Below, piece by piece: positions 7,449-11,735 of a stretch of DNA of 11,735 nt; the stretch's first letter is position 1; every line of letters begins with the position of its first letter. This DNA is from JAZLFH01 sp045615705 (GTDB taxonomy: Bacteria; Bacillota; Clostridia; UMGS1883), in assembly GCA_045615705.1 (NCBI GenBank), contig JAZLFH010000055.1, positions 1-11,735 on the forward strand, given 5' to 3'. Made by a program: the position numbers and the translations under genes. The notes under the pieces were generated by a model. That model ran no database searches. It was not told the origin of the DNA and worked only from the letters and a program-made list of their open reading frames with translations.

Positions 7449-7493
7449 CTATCAGAAAAATTCAAAAAAGTTATATAAATTAATAAATGTATT

Positions 7494-8423
7494 TTAATAT
7501 TCAAAAAGCGGTGTAGAAAAATATCTTTCGCCTGTGTCGGGAAGTATCGTAACAACTTTTTTACCTTTCCCCAAAACTTTTGCCATTTTAAGAGCCGTAG
7601 CAACATTTGAACCGCTTGAAATACCGCATAAAAGTCCTTCCTCACTCGCCAAACGGCGTGAAATTGTAAGTGCTTCTTCATCACTTACGATATTTATGTC
7701 GGAATAGATTTTTGAGTTAAGATTTTTTGGAATAAGACCATCACCTATGCCCATTTGGAGATGAGTTCCTACATTTCCGCCGGCTAAAATGGCTGCGTTT
7801 TGAGGCTCCGCAGCCCATATCAGAATATCGGGGTTATGCTCTTTTAAAACTTCCCCGATTCCTGAAATCGTCCCGCCAGTTCCGACTCCTGAACAAAAGC
7901 CGTCAATTTTACCATCAATATCCGAAAGTATTTCAAGTGCGGTACTCATTTTGTGAGCAAGAGGGTTATCCGGATTTTCAAACTGTTGCGGAATATACAC
8001 ATTAGGGTTATCTTTTTTAAGCTGTGCAGCCTTCTTTAAGCAATTGTCAATACATTCGCCAATGTTTCCATCATCATGAATTTCAATTACTTCGGCACCG
8101 TATAATTTTACGATTTTACGACGCTCTTCACTGACGGAATCGGGCATAATGATTATCGTTTTGTATCCTTTTACGGCACCGACAAGTGCAAGACCGATTC
8201 CTTGATTCCCGCTTGTTGGTTCAACTATGATACTGTCTTTGTTTATAAGACCATTTTTTTCTGCATTTAAAATCATATTGTAAGCCGTGCGGGTTTTTAT
8301 TGAACCGCCGACATTAAGTGCTTCAAATTTAACAAAAACATCAGCATCGTTTTCATTTGTTAAATGATTGAGTTTAACAAGGGGAGTGCGTCCCATTGCA
8401 TCTAAAATATTATTGTATATCAA
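7494..8423 (-). CDS. cysK: Cysteine synthase (O-acetylserine sulfhydrylase) family protein
   Basis: A fold-type II PLP enzyme of the CysK family, which normally converts O-acetylserine and sulfide to cysteine and acetate in the cytoplasm. The 309-residue protein has MGRTPLV (10-16), PLP-binding Lys43 in GGSIKTR, TSGNQGIGLA (70-79), the phosphate loop GVGTGGTISG (179-188), GISSGSN (267-273) and the CysK-like tail LPDTGERYFSTPLFE. Two active-site segments differ from textbook CysK: SIKTR instead of SVKDR, and TSGNQG instead of TSGNTG. Donor or nucleophile specificity could therefore differ, for example in a cystathionine- or homocysteine-related lyase. Translation starts at TTG (8423-8421), set by AAGGAAG with a 7-nt gap; no nearby in-frame ATG precedes the conserved N-terminus. 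It lies 49 bp downstream of the MATE gene on the same strand. The symbol is a family-level assignment. Confidence 0.85.
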   Translation of the reverse strand: MIYNNILDAMGRTPLVKLNHLTNENDADVFVKFEALNVGGSIKTRTAYNMILNAEKNGLINKDSIIVEPTSGNQGIGLALVGAVKGYKTIIIMPDSVSEERRKIVKLYGAEVIEIHDDGNIGECIDNCLKKAAQLKKDNPNVYIPQQFENPDNPLAHKMSTALEILSDIDGKIDGFCSGVGTGGTISGIGEVLKEHNPDILIWAAEPQNAAILAGGNVGTHLQMGIGDGLIPKNLNSKIYSDINIVSDEEALTISRRLASEEGLLCGISSGSNVATALKMAKVLGKGKKVVTILPDTGERYFSTPLFEY

Positions 8424-8430
8424 GTAAACA

Positions 8431-8437
8431 CTTCCTT
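8431..8437 (-). promoter_or_regulatory. Ribosome binding site fixing the TTG start of the cysK-like gene
   Basis: On the minus strand AAGGAAG (8437-8431) lies 7 nt before TTG (8423-8421). The N-terminus this gives (MIYNNILDAMGRTPLVKL) is the expected one for the family, so TTG is the credible initiator. Confidence 0.78.
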
Positions 8438-8471
8438 AAAAGTATAGTATGCATATTTCTCAGATTTGCTA

Positions 8472-8500
8472 ATTATATTTTCTTGTTGTAATTGTGGTAA
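8472..8500 (-). promoter_or_regulatory. Candidate promoter for the cysK-like gene
   Basis: Read on the minus strand: TTACCA (8500-8495, 4 of 6 matches to TTGACA), a 17-bp spacer, then a perfect TATAAT (8477-8472). It overlaps the last codons of the MATE gene and would start transcription near 8465, giving a leader of about 40 nt. Co-transcription from the MATE promoter is also possible, as no terminator lies between the genes. Confidence 0.45.
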
Positions 8501-9831
8501 TATATAAGTGTTGACACGGCACAAATAAACCAACCGACCGGATAACTCATGGCAACCGGTACGATTTCGTTAGAAAAAAAGTGAGTTGTTATAAAAAGAT
8601 AAATCTGTCTGCAAACAACAAACGATGTGAGCATAATAATCATTGGTGCACTACTGTTTCCAAGACCTCTCAGAGATGCAGTAAAGACTTGATTGACACA
8701 ACAAAGAAGGTAGAACGGAGTAAGCAATCTAAGAAGAAGTGAGGCGTACGAAACAACATCTTTGTCTGCATTAAACACCTTGGCAATGGAGGGAGCAAAA
8801 ATCATGACAACACATATTATAATTATTGTTGTACAAGTGGCTAATAAATATGCTGCATAAGTACCTCGTTTTGCCCTTTCCTTGCTACCCATTCCGAAAT
8901 TTTGACCGACAAATGTAGTAGCTGACAATGCTATTGATTGCAAGGGTAAAAAGATAAACTGGTCAACCTTTGAATATGTAGTCCAACCGCCTAAACAGAA
9001 TGTTCTGTCCGCATTTACATTTGCGATATAGGACTGAACAAAAACATTTGAAAACGCCGTAATTGCCATTTGAAGTGCGGCAGGAATACCTATTTTAAAT
9101 ATCCGTTTTAAAATCTCTTTATCAATGCATAACTTTTTAAAACTAAGGCGAATACATGATGGAGTGTTTATGAGTACAAAGAGTGTAATGATAGCAGAAA
9201 CAAACTGTGCAATTATTGTCGCTATTGCAACACCGGCAACGCCCATGTGAAGTTTAAAAACAAATATTACATCAAGTACCGTGTTAATTATTGCAGAAAC
9301 TAAAAGAAAACGAAACGGATTTTTTGAATCACCTACCGCACGGAGAATGCCGGCACCCATATTATATATCATAAGACCCGATACGCCTGAAAAGTATATG
9401 GTAAGATATGTCTTTGCAAATGGGTAAATAGCACCGTTACTACCTTCGTTTTTTAGCATTAGATTGAGCATAAACGGTGTCATGCAGACACCTAATATTG
9501 TAAAAATCACAGCTAAAATAAGAGTAATTGAAATTGATGTATGAACAGCCTTTTCTACTTTTTTATAGTCTTTTGCTCCATAGTATTGAGCGATTACAAC
9601 ATTTACACCGCTTGACAGTCCCAAAAATGAACCTATAAGAATATTCATTATAGGACCAACACTTCCAACCGCCGCATAGGCACCGTTTTCACCTGAATGG
9701 CCGATGACCCAAGTGTCAACCATATTATAGAGTTGTTGAAAAAGATTTCCTGCAAGAAGCGGAAGAGCAAAAAGCACGATGCTTTTCAATATACCGCCCT
9801 GAGCCATATCAACATCATTTCGTTTTAACAA
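8473..9831 (-). CDS. MATE-family efflux transporter
   Basis: An integral membrane protein of the multidrug and toxic compound extrusion family, which exports cationic or other small molecules using a Na+ or H+ gradient. The 452-residue length and hydrophobic profile, about 12 membrane segments in two similar halves, fit the family. The N-terminal signature is clear: FALPLLAGNLFQQLYNMVDTWVIG (about 22-45), then AAVGSVGPIMNIL and SSGVNVVIAQYYGAK. The second half repeats the pattern from IFKIGIPAALQMAI, and QSIALSATTFVGQNFG is typical. TTG 9831 is the likely start: an in-frame TAA lies directly upstream, and GGAG (9844-9841) is 9 nt away. Met9 is the alternative start. It has a near-consensus promoter and is divergent from pyrC. 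Substrate cannot be predicted; nothing in context ties it to the cysK-like gene beyond shared orientation. Confidence 0.92.
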   Translation of the reverse strand: MLKRNDVDMAQGGILKSIVLFALPLLAGNLFQQLYNMVDTWVIGHSGENGAYAAVGSVGPIMNILIGSFLGLSSGVNVVIAQYYGAKDYKKVEKAVHTSISITLILAVIFTILGVCMTPFMLNLMLKNEGSNGAIYPFAKTYLTIYFSGVSGLMIYNMGAGILRAVGDSKNPFRFLLVSAIINTVLDVIFVFKLHMGVAGVAIATIIAQFVSAIITLFVLINTPSCIRLSFKKLCIDKEILKRIFKIGIPAALQMAITAFSNVFVQSYIANVNADRTFCLGGWTTYSKVDQFIFLPLQSIALSATTFVGQNFGMGSKERAKRGTYAAYLLATCTTIIIICVVMIFAPSIAKVFNADKDVVSYASLLLRLLTPFYLLCCVNQVFTASLRGLGNSSAPMIIMLTSFVVCRQIYLFITTHFFSNEIVPVAMSYPVGWFICAVSTLIYYHNYNKKI

Positions 9832-9840
9832 TTACATCAT

Positions 9841-9844
9841 CTCC
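9841..9844 (-). promoter_or_regulatory. Ribosome binding site fixing the TTG start of the MATE gene
   Basis: On the minus strand GGAG, the core of GGAGATGAT, lies at 9844-9841, 9 nt before TTG 9831-9829. The ATG codons between them are followed in frame by TAA, so they cannot start this protein. The next in-frame ATG is codon 9 (9807). Confidence 0.65.
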
Positions 9845-9854
9845 ACACCAATTA

Positions 9855-9883
9855 ATTTTATATTAAAATTTCTGATATGTCAA
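9855..9883 (-). promoter_or_regulatory. Near-consensus promoter of the MATE gene
   Basis: On the minus strand: perfect TTGACA (9883-9878), a 17-bp spacer and TAAAAT (9860-9855). Transcription should begin near 9848, leaving a leader of about 17 nt that holds little besides the ribosome binding site. Confidence 0.78.
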
Positions 9884-9927
9884 TTAATACACAAAAAAAG
9901 AAAAATAAACTTCATACACAAATTCCA

Positions 9928-9956
9928 TTGACAAATAAAAATATATATGTTATAAT
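9928..9956 (+). promoter_or_regulatory. Consensus promoter of the pyrC-carB operon
   Basis: A perfect -35 TTGACA (9928-9933), an exact 17-bp spacer and a perfect -10 TATAAT (9951-9956) with an extended TG (9948-9949). The likely start is A9963, within an A4T5 tract (9962-9970). With such a strong promoter, control would have to act after initiation or through the start-site tract. It is divergent from the MATE promoter, with 44 bp between the two -35 boxes. Confidence 0.88.
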
Positions 9957-10007
9957 ACAGTAAAATTTTTAAATCAATACTTTGATATTGGTAAGATTTT
10001 ATTGTAA

Positions 10008-10034
10008 ATGGTGTTTTTGTATGCTTTTGCGTAG
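10008..10034 (+). CDS. Possible 8-codon leader peptide in the pyrC attenuator
   Basis: ATG GTG TTT TTG TAT GCT TTT GCG TAG encodes MVFLYAFA and stops 1 nt before the left arm of the terminator stem. A ribosome at the stop would cover that arm and favour read-through. The mini-ORF is in the same frame as pyrC, with only this TAG as the in-frame stop between them. Its ribosome binding site is weak (GGTAAG at 9990-9995, 12 nt away), so translation is uncertain. Confidence 0.3.
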   Translation: MVFLYAFA

Positions 10035-10035
10035 T

Positions 10036-10061
10036 ATCTTGCCGATAGGCAAGATTTTTTT
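10036..10061 (+). terminator. Intrinsic terminator just upstream of pyrC
   Basis: ATCTTGCC (10036-10043) and GGCAAGAT (10048-10055) form a perfect 8-bp stem with a GATA tetraloop, followed by seven T (10055-10061). It lies between the pyrC promoter and its start codon with no complete upstream gene to end, so it is most simply a conditional terminator. Confidence 0.82.
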
Positions 10062-10063
10062 AT

Positions 10064-10068
10064 GGTGA
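10064..10068 (+). promoter_or_regulatory. Ribosome binding site favouring pyrC start at 10074
   Basis: GGTGA lies 5 nt before ATG 10074, the same motif and spacing as at argF (GGTGA, 5 nt, ATG 2406). ATG 10062 directly abuts the terminator T-run and has only a weak GGCAAGA upstream, locked in the stem. Confidence 0.55.
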
Positions 10069-10073
10069 ATAGA

Positions 10074-11273
10074 ATGCAAGATATTAAAAGAGTTAATGTT
10101 AATACCGAACTTGATAAAGTTATTGAAAAAGCGTTATCAGATACCGAAATTTCCTGTTTTAACAAAACGGGCTTGGCTTTATTCCCCGGTTTTTGCGATG
10201 TGCATGTGCATTTTCGTGAACCGGGTTTTTTTTACAAAGAAACAATAAAAACAGGAAGTCAAAGTGCTTCCCGAGGCGGATATACAACAGTTTTGACCAT
10301 GCCGAACACAAATCCGACCCCGGACAGTATGGAAAATTTAAAAATACAACTTGATATAATAAAAAGTGATGCTGTAATAAATGTTATTCCCTACGGAACA
10401 ATAACTATGGGGGAAATGGGAAAAGAACTTTCAAAGATGGACGAGATGGAAGATTATGTTGTTGCTTTTTCGGATGACGGCAGAGGAGTACAAAATGATG
10501 ATATTATGAGAGAAGCAATGACAAAAGCAAAACAACTGGATAAAATCATTGCAGCACATTGCGAGGTTAATTCACTTTTAAACGGCGGATACATTCATGA
10601 CGGGGAATATGCCAAAGAGCATATTCACAAGGGTATTTGTTCAAAAAGTGAATGGCTGCAAATAAAAAGAGATATAGAGTTGGTTAAAGAAATCGGTTGT
10701 AAATATCATGTCTGCCATATCTCATGTAAAGAAAGCGTGGATATAATCCGAAAGGCAAAAAAAGACGGAATAGATATTACTTGCGAAACTGCTCCGCATT
10801 ACCTTTTGCTTGACGAAAGCGATTTACAGGAAGACGGAAGATTTAAGATGAATCCGCCAATCAGAAGTTTAGAGGACAGACTTGCTCTTATAGAGGGAAT
10901 AAAAGACGGCACGATAGATATGATTGCAACCGACCATGCACCGCACTCGCCGGAAGAAAAATCACGAGGGCTTGAAAAAAGCCCGTTCGGAATAGTCGGA
11001 CTTGAAGTGGCTTTCCCGCTGCTTTACACAGAACTTGTAAAAAAAGATGTAATTTCAATTGAAAAATTAACAGAACTTTTAAGCACAAATCCCAAAAAGC
11101 GATTTAAAATAGATGACAAAGACGGATTTTCACTTTGGGACTTAAACAGCAACTATGAGATAGACACAAAAAATTTTCTTTCAAAAGGAAAATCAACGCC
11201 TTTTGAAGGAAAAACGGTTTTTGGGGAATGCGTCTTAACTTACAGCAGAGGAAAAGTAGTATATAAAAGATAA
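10074..11273 (+). CDS. pyrC: Dihydroorotase (type I)
   Basis: Dihydroorotase cyclises N-carbamoyl-aspartate to dihydroorotate, the third step of de novo UMP synthesis, in the cytoplasm. From ATG 10074 the protein has 399 residues. It shows the metal-binding DVHVHFREPG (His44, His46, Arg48), MPNTNP (76-81), SDDG (Asp135), AHCE (His162), CHIS (His215) and ATDHAPH with catalytic Asp287 (285-291). FKMNPPIRS (257-265) is also typical of type I enzymes. The N-terminus is odd: the HxH pair lies at 44-46 rather than about 60, so part of the usual N-terminal beta-sandwich (the IKNGRVIDP region) is missing or remodelled. ATG 10062 would add only four residues. It begins right after the attenuator and is followed 13 nt later by carB, so the two form an operon. 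All visible catalytic residues are present, so it should be active. Confidence 0.94.
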   Translation: MQDIKRVNVNTELDKVIEKALSDTEISCFNKTGLALFPGFCDVHVHFREPGFFYKETIKTGSQSASRGGYTTVLTMPNTNPTPDSMENLKIQLDIIKSDAVINVIPYGTITMGEMGKELSKMDEMEDYVVAFSDDGRGVQNDDIMREAMTKAKQLDKIIAAHCEVNSLLNGGYIHDGEYAKEHIHKGICSKSEWLQIKRDIELVKEIGCKYHVCHISCKESVDIIRKAKKDGIDITCETAPHYLLLDESDLQEDGRFKMNPPIRSLEDRLALIEGIKDGTIDMIATDHAPHSPEEKSRGLEKSPFGIVGLEVAFPLLYTELVKKDVISIEKLTELLSTNPKKRFKIDDKDGFSLWDLNSNYEIDTKNFLSKGKSTPFEGKTVFGECVLTYSRGKVVYKR

Positions 11274-11286
11274 TGGAGGGTATATT

Positions 11287-11735
11287 ATGTCAAAGAGAAC
11301 AGACATCAAAAAGGTACTGATTATTGGTTCGGGTCCTATCGTAATCGGACAGGCAGCTGAATTTGATTACGCAGGAACGCAGGCTTGTCTTGCACTTAAA
11401 GAGGAAGGGTATGAAGTAATTTTGTGCAACTCAAACCCTGCTACTATTATGACGGACACACAAATTGCGGATAAGGTATATATGGAGCCTTTGACACTTG
11501 AATACATAGCAAAAATTCTTCGCTATGAAAGACCTGATGCCATTGTTCCGGGAATCGGGGGACAAACAGGGCTTAATCTCGCAATGCAACTTGAAAAGAA
11601 GGGTGTTTTAAAAGAGTGCGGAGTAAAACTTTTGGGAACATCGAGCGAAAGTATCGAAAGAGCCGAGGACAGAGAACTCTTTAAAGAGATGTGCCAAAAG
11701 ATAGGAGAACCGGTTATTCCCTCGGAAATAACATA
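11287..11735 (+). CDS. carB: Carbamoyl-phosphate synthase large subunit (3' truncated by window edge)
   Basis: The large subunit makes carbamoyl phosphate from bicarbonate, ammonia (delivered by the CarA glutaminase) and two ATP, for pyrimidine and arginine synthesis. Only 149 of about 1,070 codons are present. They cover the N-terminal pre-ATP-grasp domain: KKVLIIGSGPIVIGQAAEFDYAG (8-30), NSNPATIMTD (48-57), MEPLT (66-70) and PGIGGQTGLNLAMQL (88-102), then the beginning of the first ATP-grasp region with TSSESIERAEDRELFK. The PG-GGQTGLN form is, from memory, common in clostridial enzymes. GGAGGG (11275-11280) sits 6 nt before the ATG, and pyrC ends 13 nt upstream, so they are co-transcribed. 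The carA gene does not precede it in this operon. The frame is open to the last base of the window. Confidence 0.96.
   Translation, partial: MSKRTDIKKVLIIGSGPIVIGQAAEFDYAGTQACLALKEEGYEVILCNSNPATIMTDTQIADKVYMEPLTLEYIAKILRYERPDAIVPGIGGQTGLNLAMQLEKKGVLKECGVKLLGTSSESIERAEDRELFKEMCQKIGEPVIPSEIT

Larger units (their letters stand above)
9963..10061 (+). promoter_or_regulatory. pyrC leader: candidate transcription attenuator
   Basis: Three overlapping pairings can be drawn. First, an anti-antiterminator hairpin: 9973-9979 with 9986-9992, 7 bp including one G-U, loop CTTTGA. Second, an antiterminator: 9986-9997 with 10036-10047, 12 bp including two G-U. Third, the terminator: 10036-10043 with 10048-10055, plus a U-run. 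The antiterminator takes up the whole left arm of the terminator, and the first hairpin takes up over half of the antiterminator. Between them lies a U-rich stretch with an 8-codon mini-ORF. No PyrR-binding consensus (AGUCC...GAGGCU type) was seen, so the signal is unknown; location before pyrC suggests pyrimidine nucleotides. Confidence 0.6.

Noticed and set aside
8424..8472. Riboswitch or T-box upstream of the cysK-like gene
   Set aside because: The gap is only 49 nt and contains no terminator hairpin, T-box sequence or S-box-like conserved elements.
9963..10061. Classical PyrR-binding loop in the pyrC leader
   Set aside because: I looked for the conserved AGUCC...GAGAGGCU type segment with a purine-rich bulge and did not find it.
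1..11735. Mobile element, phage, CRISPR or defence system
   Set aside because: No transposase, integrase, long inverted repeats, spaced repeat array or nuclease-type gene was seen; the content is housekeeping metabolism plus one amino-sugar operon.

Overview
The window is AT-rich and reads as a chromosomal segment of a low-GC Gram-positive anaerobe, most likely a gut-type member of Clostridia. The reasons are pyruvate phosphate dikinase, a NahK-type amino-sugar kinase beside nagA, a clostridial-looking CarB N-terminus, strong Shine-Dalgarno sites, sigma-A-like promoters and U-rich intrinsic terminators. I cannot name a species. No tRNA, rRNA, CRISPR array, transposase or phage gene was seen.

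Layout, left to right. (1) 1-2205 (+): the 3' part of ppdK, ended by a hairpin terminator at 2264-2307. (2) 2406-3389 (+): argF, a stand-alone ornithine carbamoyltransferase with its own extended -10 promoter and a very short leader. (3) 3480-7369 (+): a four-gene unit behind a near-consensus promoter, made of nahK (N-acetylhexosamine 1-kinase), nagA (GlcNAc-6-phosphate deacetylase), an atypical ROK-family protein and a small cysteine-rich protein of unknown function. It ends in two consecutive hairpins, the second a strong bidirectional terminator. (4) 7494-9831 (-): a cysK-like gene and a MATE transporter gene, both starting at TTG. (5) 9928-11735 (+): a consensus promoter, a leader of about 110 nt that looks like a transcription attenuator, then pyrC (dihydroorotase) and the first 149 codons of carB.

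The nahK unit looks built for salvage of N-acetylated amino sugars. A ROK kinase could make GlcNAc-6-P for NagA, while NahK would make HexNAc-1-P. No transporter, phosphorylase or nagB is in the window. pyrC-carB is the start of a pyrimidine biosynthesis operon. CarB supplies carbamoyl phosphate, which the upstream ArgF enzyme also uses, so arginine and pyrimidine metabolism meet here although the genes are not co-transcribed.

The most interesting structure is the pyrC leader. It has mutually exclusive anti-antiterminator, antiterminator and terminator pairings, an 8-codon mini-ORF in frame with pyrC, a U-rich stretch and an A4T5 tract at the predicted transcription start. I found no recognisable PyrR-binding loop. 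This suggests pyrimidine control by attenuation, possibly UTP-sensitive, but that is inferred from sequence only.
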